From Tieghemiomyces parasiticus (Eukaryota; Kickxellomycota; Dimargaritomycetes; Dimargaritales; Dimargaritaceae), in contig JANBPT010000555.1 of assembly GCA_027575765.1 (NCBI GenBank), positions 1 to 30,986 on the forward strand: a stretch of DNA of 30,986 bases, given 5' to 3'. Made by a program: the position numbers and the translations under genes. Below the pieces are notes generated by a model, which was not told the origin of the DNA, did not search any database, and saw only the letters and a program-made list of their open reading frames with translations. Below are positions 9,901 to 21,200 of the stretch, one piece after another (the first letter of the stretch is position 1; each line of letters starts with the position of its first letter).

Positions 9901-12830
9901 TACTAATAAATTGTATAGGTAAAATACACTAGCTGGCACCCTCATCCGGTTGTCAGAGGTCACTATAACGTTAGCAACGGCCTCGCGAAGGCTTGGCCTC
10001 CCAAGAAAGGCGCTGGCAATTGAGGGTAAGCCATACAGCGTTGGAATGGTACGGACATCAATTAGATAGGTGCCACTGGTGGTCAGCTTGAAGAGGGGAG
10101 GGGAGTGAGTTCATGGGCGTTCTCCAAGGTCTAAGAGTGTTAGCGAGATGAAGGAATAAGGCATGCACGGGTCTGTATTCGGAAGACCTGGATTACTGCA
10201 GCGGTGGATGTTTAACCGCAGCCATGCTGGCCATCACGGTCTGATATCACCCTTCATAATGTATCTCGAAAGCGTTCCGTGGTTTGTTCGAAAAGTAACG
10301 CTGGCTGGCCAACTTCCAGTACCGAGGTACGCCATGACCAAGCCCGGGACGGATCATACGGAGAGAGACGAAAAAAGTGGGTACATTCAAGTCAGAAACG
10401 TCAGATCTTGGTCCTATTGATGAAATTGAGTAATAGTAAGCCTGGAGCGTTGTCAGGTAAACCTCTATCGGCTATTGATCTACTCGTTACAATTCCATGT
10501 TTCTCATTAGCCCCCTCCCACCACGCACAAGCCTAGTTGATTACAAGTCTCAAGTCCCGTGGGAATGAGGTCAAAAATTGACCACCTTTCGAGCCCTGGT
10601 TACCTTTACGAAGACTGACTCGGAACTCTGTAGGATGAAAAGTCTCAGTATACTGACGCGGGGCTGGCCTGGGCCCGCCGAGCTTTATTTGGCTACCATG
10701 TATTACTTTTACTGCAACCCGCGCACCCGCGACTGAGATTAAGCCAAGCCGTAAGCCGAGCCGTCTCCCTGGACAGACCCCGCCTTGGGGATCTTTCCGA
10801 CCTAGGGTTACAGGTGTTGCCTTCGTCACACCACAAAACTGACCTACTCCCACTTATAGCCGTTGGCTGTTCAGAGTCACCATCCGGCAGGCTGATAAGG
10901 TTAGGTATGTTGCACAGTGGTGGCAGCTATTGCCACATGGAAATCGGAACCCATTACGTCCCAGTCCAAGACCTATGGATCTACCTTTAACATGTCCCAA
11001 GAGGGTCCTGGCCAAGTTGCCCATGAGGATTCTCATTACGTATAATTGTAGGTAACTCGAGCTTTGAGTTGCGCTGATCTTCACTGGAATATAAGGCAAA
11101 TTTACTATATAAGTTGTATGGTGATTTGACTTGTCGCTGTTGCTCCGCCAACCTTCCACCTGCGACCAGTACTCGGTCAAGGGCTAGCCAGAAGGGGGGC
11201 CGTACACAGGGAGCAGCCAGTGTGTAAAGTCTACATTGCCCACAACCTCTAAAGGCCAGCCCCTCTTCCCGACACTGCCCTGCGTTTACTTTACCGCCGT
11301 GACTGCTATTTGGACCTCAGCCACACGAAACCCTACTCTGCCAAGACATGCTTCGCGTTATTGAAGCTGACCTTCGCCCACCACCGCCGACGCAGAATAG
11401 GCTGGTGACCCCGAATTTCTAGAGCACGCTGCACCGGTCCTGTCGTGCAATCGTCACGTGGGTGGCACCATCTGCTTTGCGGGCGTTTCCACAGCCAGGG
11501 CGATCAAGTCAAGTATTTACGTTTGCGGTTAACATTTAGCGAATGCTGGCTGGGTCAGAGTTAGCGAAGGGAGGGGGTCTCTGCAACGTGTTCAGCAAAG
11601 GCATCTCGATACACCACCTCATCCTCCACCGTCCAGAATAGGCTAAATGACCAGCCTAGGGCCTCTGTCTACACAGTTGAGGGAACGCCGTACAGGTTAG
11701 ACACGCATAGCTATGACTGTCCGTCCAGAGAAGTCCACAGGGCGAGGTGTGGGTCGGTCTAAAATGGCGGATAATTTTGACTGGACACGTACTCCTGTCA
11801 CAATCGCAGTGTGATGTACTAGGTATCCCAAGCAGCCCAGTGCCTCGGAGGCAGAATGAGGCCAATATCCTTGAAGCACGCCATACCGGCAGCTGTGCAG
11901 CAAAGGCGGGCGATGGTGGATAGTTTGCTTGAGTGACCTACACGGCACGATGACGGCAGAGAAGTGGAAAATGGGACGGTTTGAGTAGAGGTGGGCTACA
12001 CCCCACTCACCCTCGTTGCCCGAATGTCGAAGCGGCAGCACAAGGAGCAGGTGGCGGCGGGGGTGGAGAGGACTATGATGTGTAAAGGACGAAGGAGAAA
12101 TTTGTGCACGCGACCACTGCGCCTATCCGACCGGCCAAGATCAAGAATTGAATAGGATTACACCAAATCAATCCGATATCAGGGTTGTTGACAGTCAACG
12201 TTTGCGTTTCCGAAAGGCGGTTTTTTAAAAATAGAGGACGGCCTGGCTGTACAACTACGGGATCACTTCACCCTTGGCGCTGGTGACTTAAGGGGGGGTA
12301 TTGTCGTCGAGAGGACAGCGTTGAGCCTTCATGAAGGGGGTACTTTCGACGGTGCCATTTTTCATACCTCCATTGGCTCGTCAACCATTCTAAGAAGCCA
12401 AATTTTCCGCCGGTGAAAGTCTCCTATTGTGAGTTTGCTATTTTTATATCGTTCGTTTAGGGGCATGCCACGTCGGGCAGTAAACGATAAGTTGTAGGAT
12501 GATAGCAAAGGCACTGTTAAGCCTTCTGTCGCTTGGTAGCCTGGTAGTCGCGCTGGTGAGTACCGGCCGGTTGGGCCTGGTACCGGGGTATTAATTTCGG
12601 CCCACCATTCAGTTGCTCACTGTCCTCCAGCTGAGAACACTTCACCCATAACTGTCTCCCTACCTTGTGAGCCGATGCCAACGTGCAACGTAAACAGCCC
12701 ATGTTCCAGGCTTGTCTGCCATCATCGGCAGGGCCACGCAAATTGTCAGCCTCCTTAGCGCCTGAATCGCTTGCTAATGTACCCACCACCATTCAGTCTC
12801 CGAACCACTGCGCGGCGCTGTCCACACAAC
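6944..12830. other. Long gene-poor region
   Basis: Nearly 6 kb with frequent stops in all frames and lower GC than the flanking genes. The longest frames are around 100-120 residues (for example plus 9354-9674, minus 7512-7868, minus 10854-11180). None shows a domain, a signal peptide or the residue bias seen in the real genes here. The first 300 bases include T runs near 7166-7210 and belong to the promoter side of the minus-strand secreted protein. Short hairpins occur near 8554-8586. No terminal repeats, reverse transcriptase or transposase motifs were recognised. Old, decayed repeats cannot be excluded by eye. Confidence 0.5.
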
Positions 12831-13653
12831 CCCTCCCCCCTTTTCACTAAGCATCTCCTCTCCTCTTTTCATTCACAATCCCACTCTTTCTAGCTGCGCT
12901 GGAGTGTCGGTCTAAGGGGCCGTGCCATGTTAACGGGAATTCCTGGTCTAGTAGACAGACGGTGAGTTTTTCCTTTTCATTGATGAGTCTTGCCGGCCTT
13001 ACTCTCTCCTTGGTGTCCCTCATCGACTGGCACCCTGGCTGGCCATCGCGCTGGTGATTCTGTGTATCCAAACCTTTGCCTGCCGCCCCCCCTCCCCTTT
13101 CTTTACTCTGCCACATGGGCACGCAAGGGAAGGTGCAACTGAAGGTGCTCGTCGGGCTGACATTCGGCCCAGCCGGCCACCGCACCTCCTTACTCGCCAC
13201 CATCCCCCCCTGTACCCCCCCTCTTCTCTCATCCCACCACGCCCTCTGATACCACTGCTCTCCCTTTGCGTTCCGCAACAGCGTCCCTTCCGCTTTGCTT
13301 CTTTCGCGGCGATGTGCTTCGAGGTCTCCATCGGGCTGCAGTGCGCGCGTGTGTGAATGTGGGTCCCTATTTAAACCCGCCGGCCCCGCTCTCCACATGC
13401 AATCATACGTTGACCGCTACCCTCACGCCGCTGTTCCGCCTTGCCCAACCAACTTTGCGCCTCCTTCGCTTTAACCACTCTCCCTCTAGACCACACTAGC
13501 TTTCAGAAATTGCCTCGACCCCCTCATTACCACGCCTTCCCTGCTCGCCTTTACTCCACCTTCACTTACGAACCCGCTCAATTAGTCTTGACTTGACCCA
13601 TACCTCCAGCTTAGCGGCCATCATCAGCCAGACACCAACCCCTCCATACTAAT
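12831..13653 (+). promoter_or_regulatory. C/T-rich promoter and 5' leader of the GPI-anchored wall protein gene
   Basis: The plus strand is dominated by C and T, with many CCCC/TCTC runs. A TATA-like element TATTTAAA sits at 13368-13375, 279 bases before the start codon. Downstream of it the C/T-rich stretch continues to about 13650, which would make a leader of roughly 250 bases if transcription starts just after the TATA-like site. The large open frame on the opposite strand (12847-13398) is an effect of this composition. Confidence 0.5.
13368..13375 (+). promoter_or_regulatory. TATA-like box
   Basis: TATTTAAA set in an otherwise GC- and pyrimidine-rich promoter, 279 bases upstream of the ATG at 13654. 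Assigned by motif and position only. Confidence 0.35.
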
Positions 13654-14295
13654 ATGTCGCCGTTGCCTCGTGTCTTCCTCGCTGCCTGCCTCTTGGTGCT
13701 GGGTGCCAATGCCATCGTGCTTGAGGTCCTGCACCCCTTCAGCCAGACCGTGTGGCACTCGGGCCAAAAGGTCAAGGTTCAGTACTCGCTCCAGCCCGAC
13801 GCTGGTCAGCGCGAACTCTTCGTCAACGAGGGCGAGAAATTCGATGCCTACTTGGTCAAGGGCGGAAACTTTGAGTACGTCAAGCTCATCAAGCACGAGT
13901 GTAACCTGGCTGAGGGCGGTATTACCTTTACCGTCCCGAACGTCGAGCCTGGCAATGACTACTACGTGCGCATCGGTAACTACGACAACAACAACTTCTC
14001 GCACGTCTTTACCATCCAGAACCCTAACGGCAATGTCCGCGACCCCATCGACCCTTCGCTTAGAGCTGAATACGATGACGTGTATCACAAGTGGGACCGC
14101 GTCAGCGGTAAGGCTGCCACCAGCAGCATTTCCGGTAACTCGCTAGCTAGTATCTCGACGAAGACCGCCACCAGCAAGAGCAGTTCCGCCACGGCCACCG
14201 CCAGCCCCGATGCCGACAGCGCCGCCGGTACTCTCTCCGTTAACGCTGTTGCCTGCGGTGCCTTGACGACCCTAGGTCTCCTCCGGTTTCTGTAG
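13654..14295 (+). CDS. GPI-anchored Kre9/KNH1-type Ser/Thr-rich cell-surface protein
   Basis: 213 residues, no intron. Residues 1-20 are a signal peptide (MSPLPRVFLAACLLVLGANA). Residues about 24-125 match the fungal Kre9/KNH1 N-terminal type domain: an LEVLHPFSQTVWHSGQKV opening, a beta-sandwich pattern, and a GITFTVPNVEPGNDYYVRIG motif near the end. Then comes a Ser/Thr/Ala-rich stalk (about 150-190) likely to be O-mannosylated. The C-terminus ends in a hydrophobic tail (VNAVACGALTTLGLLRFL) after small residues DSAAG, the usual GPI-attachment arrangement, with the omega site probably at the Ser or Ala there. Family members act at the plasma membrane or wall and are tied to beta-1,6-glucan and wall assembly; a precise role is inference. 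There is no linked partner gene. Confidence 0.85.
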   Translation: MSPLPRVFLAACLLVLGANAIVLEVLHPFSQTVWHSGQKVKVQYSLQPDAGQRELFVNEGEKFDAYLVKGGNFEYVKLIKHECNLAEGGITFTVPNVEPGNDYYVRIGNYDNNNFSHVFTIQNPNGNVRDPIDPSLRAEYDDVYHKWDRVSGKAATSSISGNSLASISTKTATSKSSSATATASPDADSAAGTLSVNAVACGALTTLGLLRFL

Positions 14296-15290
14296 CCGTG
14301 CCATTCGATATTCATATGCACCCCCGCGCGCGCTCTCTTTGTGGAGCATCAGCGCGTCCACTCATCCTCTTCAAATCAATTTAACCCACTTGATTACAAT
14401 CGTCCTCCCTTGCTCCTATCTGCCGGTCCATGATACTTATCTTTTCATTCCATTGCAACCTAATGTAGGGTTTCTATAAAAACTCAATTCAGTCTCCATC
14501 CGAGGTTCGATCCCCCTTCCACGTGTTTGCTTGTATAGGTTGGTAAACAACCTGCCCTACACTGGGCCGGGTGATGTCGTTTAATACGGGGTTTTCCGAG
14601 CAAACCAAGGTTATGAGGCACGGAATCGACCCGGTGTCAGGTATGGAGGGCCGCCATACCATCCTCTCACCGGGTGCCTGTACCAAATCCCACAGGGGAC
14701 TGACAACTAGCTACGACGCTACCATCTCCACTATTTACATTTAGTGGCTCAACACCAAAAAGTCATCATGCACGTGCCTGTAGGTTGATTGAATGATCAT
14801 CATCTCGGACCCAGCAGTACCATGCGCACGGTAATGGATCAGCCGTCCGTCTGACGCTTCACTGTAGGCCTCAGAGTCCATTATCACTTCAAAGGAAGAG
14901 TGAATAAAGCGATGGGGTTCCAGGGTCTCTCTCCCCTTGCCCGCAGTGGCAGTTCTGCCCCCCACTGGATATTTGGTGCCCGGTTTCAGATCGGCGTTGG
15001 TATCGGCTTGTCGCCTGGTTTTTACTCCTGATGTCGCGTCAATCGCCTCTCAACCCTAGCCTCGTGAAGGGTTCAGGTAAGATGGTACCGATAGCCGAGT
15101 CCGAGTTAGTCGGTGCGCGAGGTCTCGTCTGCGGGTCTAGGGGAGGTAAAGGGGAGGGAGGGCTGGCGTGCGACATCCGATGCGGTGCGACCGAGAGGGG
15201 TCGCGGATCCAACGCAGGCGCATGGTCTCACCCTACGATTAAGGCGGGGTGGTTAATTCGCCGCCTCGGTTCCCTCTATTATACACGTAG
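14296..15290. other. Intergenic region with B-box-like motifs and a strong hairpin
   Basis: No credible protein is seen. A minus-strand frame at 14741-14965 (74 residues) has no recognisable features. The first 100 bases should be the 3' UTR of the wall protein gene and include an alternating GC tract near 14325. Two sequences close to the tRNA B-box consensus face each other at 14504-14514 (+) and 14622-14632 (-), the second inside a hairpin. Confidence 0.5.
14616..14679 (-). repeat. Imperfect inverted repeat / stem-loop containing a B-box-like motif
   Basis: Three nested arm pairs can be read: AGGCAC (14616-14621) with GTGCCT (14674-14679), CCGGTG (14631-14636) with CACCGG (14668-14673), and GGTATGG (14640-14646) with CCATACC (14654-14660), closing a 7-base loop AGGGCCG. 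The first G of GTGCCT could pair with either outer stem. On the minus strand the unpaired segment beside the outer stem reads GGGTCGATTCC, one mismatch from the tRNA B-box consensus GGTTCGANTCC. The inner 5-bp stem and 7-base loop recall an anticodon arm with GCC in the anticodon place, but U33 is not present and there is no D arm. It may be a degenerate tRNA-derived sequence or an unrelated structured element; it is not a functional tRNA by eye. Confidence 0.6.
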
Positions 15291-16926
15291 ACACCACCGG
15301 CGGTTTTCTCACCCGCCGCCCACCCCGCCCGTGTCTTACGCCCTCACCCGCTCCTCCCTCCCGACTGCAAGCGCCTCCTTGCTCGTTTACAATAGTTGAT
15401 CTGCTCTGCCAGCTGACGCGCGGGTTTGTCCCTCTTTCCATTCCCCATCCAGGCCTTCTATTTTCTCCGTCTCGGCTTACTTACCCGCTCCTGTACACCC
15501 TTCCGAGTTATCATCCGGCGGTTTCCTAGCACCTTTACTTTGTGTTTCCAGGCATATATCCCACACTGTGCACTCTTTGTTGGCCCGCCATACTGCCGCG
15601 TGCAGGCGAAGCACCGTCAGAGTTGGAATCGTGACCAGCGAGGTAAGCATTCGCTGCGGCCACTGCCTCTACATGCTTCTTGCTCACCCAGCCCAGGGCG
15701 GCAATCCTGGGAGGTGATTGAGTATCCAGTGTTCATTTTCTACATTGATGGTAGCGGCTTAGGATACGCCATAGCCGTTTTTAGGTGCGACAGATCTCCG
15801 CATACATCCGCACTGTTCGTCTGTACGCGGAGCCTAAATGCCCACTGGTCCTTAACGCCTGCACATTTCATGACCAGCTTGGCTCAGTCCAAGCCGCCCG
15901 ATCACATCATGCTGCCACCAAACCCTGTCTTTCTCACCTAATACACGGTATTCACTCTGTATTCGACATTTTTGCTTGTTGTGCATACCCGCTGTTCTCG
16001 TCGTGAGTATGTCCCTGCCCTTTTACTTCTCTGCCCAACCACTCGGACATCGTTTCTAGCCCATACTCCTCCTATTCCCATCACATCATCTATTAGCGCT
16101 GGCGTATATGCGCCGCACCTTTCGGGGCTCCGCCTGGCCTTCGGCCCGCTTTCCGCATTTCACCGTCGAGCATTCCGATTCCACCTCTTACCCCGCACAT
16201 TTCTATTCACCAGTCCCCTCCTCCCCTCCTGTTGATATCTTGGTGCAGAAACCCCTGGCCGTACCACCTCTCTTCCTTGTTCCGCTACTAACGTACCACG
16301 CAGCAACTGTCTCCCCCCCTACGATACGGCTCACGCCTACAACTCCGATGCTCGGCAGTTAGCCCGACTAGTGTCCCGTTGAACCACACCGAGAAACCCA
16401 TTGCATAGCCTCGCCAGTAACGCTAAGCCATACGTTCAGCAAAGCCATTCAACCCCGCTTTGCAAAAGTAAGTGACCCTGCTTGCCATACCTTTTACTCT
16501 TGCCTTCGCACTATTGAAGAGGCTCCGATGATCACCCCCCCCCCGCCCTCAATCCGAGTGTGACTGTTGCTGCTCAACCGACAAACCTCTGGGGGGGTTG
16601 GGAGGATCAACTGGATGGATTTTTGAAATAGTCGAGTTGGTGGGGTTTCCTAACGCTGCCAATCCAGGGACTGTAAGCCTTGAACGACGACGGGCCTACG
16701 GATTGGACTGGCGTAGATGGTGAATGTACAGGCCAGCCGACGTACCTCTGCCCTTATTAGCGTGTACCGCTCTGGCATGCCCCCAGCCGCACTTGACTGC
16801 ACCTGGCGGTAGGATGATCTGGGCGGAAGGTTAGCGGGTACCATTGGCAAGTTTCAGAACGGGCAGCATGTCGGGAGGGTGGATATAAGGGTGGGAGGAG
16901 TTGCGGGGTTGATGCTGGGCATTGGG

Positions 16927-16945
16927 GGAGGGGGGTCCCCCCTCC
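16927..16945. repeat. G/C-run palindrome with adjacent G-run cluster
   Basis: Nine-base arms GGAGGGGGG and CCCCCCTCC flank a single T. Just upstream on the plus strand, four G runs between about 16900 and 16935 are spaced by 8, 4 and 1 bases, a possible G-quadruplex pattern. It lies in otherwise C/T-rich leader DNA. Confidence 0.6.
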
Positions 16946-17848
16946 AGGAGGTGTGGCTGGTACGACCTTGCACCCTGGAGTCTTGGACGCGCAATACTCG
17001 ACCAGTCCGGTCGGTCATATTCGCGAGGATATCCGCATTCGGCCTCTCCTTCCCTCCCTCCCCCCTTCTTCTTACCGCGCCATGATCCATGTAACGTGCC
17101 TAGTGGAGGGAGGACATCGCTATCCAGTCTTCCACCCTTTATATTTACCCCATGCCCTGCCTCTGGCTCTTATTTATTAGACCCTCCGGCCCACCTGGTC
17201 CGTTTTTTCACCCGTTGTCAGTGCGGTAGCTGTATTCCCTCCCCCCTCCTTCCACCGCTCTTTCGTTTCCATACCTCTTTGCTAGCTTCGATTCCATCCT
17301 TTCATGATTAGGTCAACGGCGTTATCCATGGTCGGCACCGTACAGAAGTCGAGAATAACCTTCTTCGTGGTTGCTCTGCTTTAGGGGTACGGGAGACCCC
17401 CTTGGCCCGGCCAATGTGTTAGGCCGCTACCCGGCTACACTTTCGCTTCTAACCTGGCGTGTTTCACTTCCCGTGCGTTTGTGTAGAACTTCTTCTACCA
17501 ACGCCTGTACCTATTGCTACTCCAGCTGGCCCTGGGTTTCAATTTCGTTGATGGCTTACGCAGTGTCGCTCTCTATACCTTTCTTTCCTACCTTCCCTCC
17601 TCTACTTTCCAACCTATTTGGTACATCGACCACGTAATCGCCGCTCCTTTTCTCTTGCCAGCCAGGTGGTGTACTTCGACCATTTATGCCCCACACCCTA
17701 TATATACCCTATGCATGTACCGGCCCTGACTGACCGGCTGACCTGGTCCCAGCACTTCCTTTTTATTCTTCAATTACGACACTACCTCGCCTCCCGTACT
17801 GACCTCATTCGTCACCGCCTGACGTCACGCTAACTCACCCCACAACTA

Positions 17849-17863
17849 TCTCTCTCTCTCTCT
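17849..17863 (+). repeat. (TC)7 microsatellite
   Basis: Simple TC dinucleotide run inside the pyrimidine-rich leader. It also lies upstream of the TACTAAT/CAG acceptor-like pair ending at 17942, where it could serve as a polypyrimidine tract. Confidence 0.85.
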
Positions 17864-18283
17864 TGGACTTCTTCCCTACGGGGGTACCTTGTTCGTTACG
17901 GTACCCGCCTGTGTCTACTAATCAACAATTCAACCGCCGCAGGTTTACCTTCTAGAGTATCCAGGGCTCGGTTCCTTTCCTGCCCGAGTGCCCGTCCGTT
18001 GCCTTCGTAGCAGCCCCAATCAGCCGCCACCTGTACCTCCCGCATTTAATGCCTTATTTGGCCTAGCACTGTTGGTGACCCCTGACGCACCCCTGCCGCG
18101 GGCACTAACTAGCACCCTGACATCCCGCTATTTCTCCGGAACCGATCTCGACGCGTCTGTGTCACGTCCCCTCGTACTCGCTCCCCCCACCTTCCTTACC
18201 TGTCAGCCTCCCCCCCGCCCCTCCTCCCCCTCGTCTTTCCAGATCCGAGCCTTCCGCCCGCTTTTCACGCCCGACTTAGCACT

Positions 18284-21200
18284 ATGAAGAACACCACCAC
18301 CTTCTTCGTCAACAAGTGCAAGTCACTGAAGCAAATATGGCACAGCAAGAAGGGTGGATTGGGTCTCGGGCCGGACCAGGACCTGGACCGTCTGGAAGCC
18401 GTTGCTGAAGGAGATGAAAACGCCATCCCGAGCCACGCTGTGGGTGATGATGACGGCCAGCTCACCAGTGACAGCGAAGCCGACGATCGCATGAGCGGCG
18501 ACGAGGCGGATCAAGCTGAGCACCTGGTTACGCCCATGGGTGGTAGCAGCGGGACCTCCAGTCTCGGTCGCGGCCGAACCCGGCATGGCGCCGCTGATAC
18601 CGCGCCCCGCCGGGCGCCGTATCTCCTCCCCAACGGCTCCTTCGACTCGGCCACACCGGCCACGGGCCCCGAGCTGGACGCCCACTGGCACCAGCTCTAC
18701 CACAATGCAACGATTCCACACTTCGCCACCTTGCCCCGGCACCCGCCAGTTTACCCCTACCATGGGTCGACCACACCCACGCCGGGACCGTCTACTCCGG
18801 CACCCCCAGTCGACAGCGCCATGACCACTCCCAGTTCGCTGTACCGCACACAGCGCCCATCCAATCCGGCCTATGAATCCACTACCCCGATCCGGTCCCG
18901 AACGTATAGTGGCAGCACCAGTGGTGGCCTCATGTCAGGTTGGGACCGCAGCGATCCTTTCCCGACCGACGCGACCACCGCGTTGGGGAACCCCGGGCGA
19001 TCCGTGATCCGGCCTCCGCACAGTCACTACTACTGCCATCACCCCCAATTAAGTCTCGCGCCAGGCTCGACACCACGCACCGGCATAGGGAGCAGCAGCG
19101 GAGGAGCGGGAGGCACGGCAGGAGTCCATACCGTAGATGCCACCCGTCGCAAATCCAAGTGCCGAGTCACCTCATCGGGGTCATTCTCTCAGCCGGGTCC
19201 GAATAAGGTCCGCGTCAAAGGCCATAACGAGACTATTAAGGGCCGATTCCTCATGTCCCGGAGCCTGGAGGACATACACGGTTACCTCCGTCACCGCCAC
19301 TCCCTACCCAGCCTCCTCCCTCTGTTCCAGCGCCACGGCTCGTCGAAATCCAAGCGGCACGTTTCTGAGCCTGGTCTGGGTACCAACGCAGTGCTACCAA
19401 TTGGTAAGTTTGTATCCTGGCTATGACATTTTTGTATTGTCGTTGGGAGGGGAGCGTTCCCTCGGTATTTAGGATGGCCTTTAAGTCCGGGAATAGTGGG
19501 GCACTAGGGCACCTGTAGTGAGACGTAGGGCAGGCCCTGACCCTTTCCCTTCCCCTTCCCCTTCAGGGTCATTGGATGGGGGTCGCTCAATTGTCCCTAT
19601 CTACAAACTACGCGGTTTGCCTCGGGAAAAGGATGGGTGGTCGTCACTATAACCCCTGGCATACCCTTTGATCGATCAGATGGGCGGAATCAAGCCCCAG
19701 ATCGCCCCTCCAAAATGGTTGTCGTCTTGGTGGGCCCATATTTGTAAAGGCGGTGGTGCTTGTGTTGGTGAAACCCTCCCGAAACTTTTTTTCGTACCCG
19801 GTTTCCACGGGCTAGAACTCCCCCCCCTCCAACCGTATCCAAACCTCATTTGCTATCCAGGCTACCTTGACCTCCTGCGCCTACCTACTTTATCTTCGGC
19901 CTTTGCCTTAAAAAAAATTAATTTGGCATATGGTGCACCGGGCCACCACCATGACCTGCCGACGTCGGCTAACTTATCCAATTGCCCATGTCCCTCTATG
20001 CGCCACTCGTATTGCCACCCCCGTCCAGATTTCTTGCGTGAACTGCCCACGGAGCTCTCCCTACATGTGCTCAGCCACCTTGACGCGGCATCGCTGAACC
20101 GCGCCGCACTCGTATCCCGCTACTGGCGGCAGCTCACCCTCGATGCTCTGCTATGGAAACAGGCCTTTCAACGGCAAGCCAGCTGGAAACACACCTACGG
20201 ATTCACGCCCGGTACCCGTCCGCGCCGCCATGCGGCCTGCCAAGCGACCGGGGAGTGGGAGGCGGACAGCCAGGCCACCATCCCGTCGAGTTCCCGCCCC
20301 TTTCCGACCCTGGCCCCCGGCACACCGCTGTCGGAACTGGCTCCGTCCTGGGAAGCCCCAATCACAACCCCAGCGGACCACCCAGAGCTGGCCGCCCACC
20401 ACGTCCCGCCCCCGTCACTTAACTACTTTGGCGAGATGACCTCGACTTTCGCCAGCAGCTCCCAGCTGACCCACCAGAGCTCGGCTTTCTCTCTCACGGG
20501 TGGAGGTAGCTGTTTAGCCCCGGCCCAGGAGCCGTCTGTAGCCATGGACTACCAGCTGGCCACCCCACCGGATAGCGGCGCTTCCCCGCTGTCCATTCGG
20601 ATGAACGTGGACAGCCCCCTGCCGGCCTCGCCCTGCGGAATGACCGTGGACGACAAGTTCCCCGAGATGCGGCCCTGGCGGCACATGTACCAGCAACGGC
20701 ACCGCCTGGAACAGCGGTGGGCCGAGAACGGCCCCAAGATTGTGCACTACCTGAACGGGCACACCGACAGCGTCTACTGCCTACAATTCCACGACAACCT
20801 TCTGGTCACAGGCTCGCGCGACCGCAGCATTAAGTTCTGGGACCTGGATCACGAATACTACTGCACCCGCACGCTAACGGGTCACGAAGGGTCGGTGCTT
20901 TGTCTCAAGTACGACGCCCGTCAGCTGGTGACTGGATCCAGCGACCACACGGTGAGGCTGTGGGATATGCACGGCCCCACCCCCGACGGAGCCAATGACC
21001 AGTCCAGTATGCGTCTCCGCGGCCACGTGGCCGGGGTCCTCGACGTAGCCATGAATGACACGGCAGTGGTCTCGTGTTCCAAAGACTGCACGATAAAAAT
21101 GTGGGACCGTGTCACGGGCGAACTGATGCGTAGTATCCCGGCCCACCGGCGGCCGGTCAACGCCATCCAGCTGAGTGGCCGCCAAATGGTATCCGCGTCC

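Larger units (their letters stand above)
15290..18283 (+). promoter_or_regulatory. 3-kb C/T-rich leader/promoter region of the F-box/WD40 gene
   Basis: The plus strand is C/T-rich almost without a break for about 3 kb, ending at the ATG of the F-box/WD40 gene. Open frames inside it (such as 15426-15941) look like translations of pyrimidine tracts, rich in Pro, Ser, Leu and Phe. Splice-like motifs are present: GTAAGC at 15643, GTGAGT at 16003 followed by TACTAAC at 16286-16292 and CAG at 16301-16303, GTAAGT at 16468, CTAAC at 17449 with TAG ending at 17486, and TACTAAT near 17916 with CAG ending at 17942. These would allow introns in a long 5' UTR, or an unrecognised upstream transcript. A (TC)n tract lies at 17849-17863. 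Confidence 0.45.

Noticed and set aside
12847..13398. 183-codon minus-strand frame
   Set aside because: It is rich in Arg, Gly and Glu as expected from reading the purine strand of a C/T-rich leader; no domain or homology.
15426..15941. 171-codon plus-strand frame as a gene
   Set aside because: Composition is that of translated pyrimidine tracts, it has no recognisable domain, and it contains a donor-like site at 15643; more likely leader DNA.
18151..18156. ACGCGT cell-cycle (MCB) box before the F-box/WD40 gene
   Set aside because: A single six-base site is expected several times by chance in 31 kb of this composition; no second copy nearby.
19668..20028. Extending the F-box exon upstream to an ATG at 19668
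   Set aside because: The stretch has no F-box-family similarity and ends in a branch-site/acceptor arrangement whose phase exactly fits the donor at 19404.
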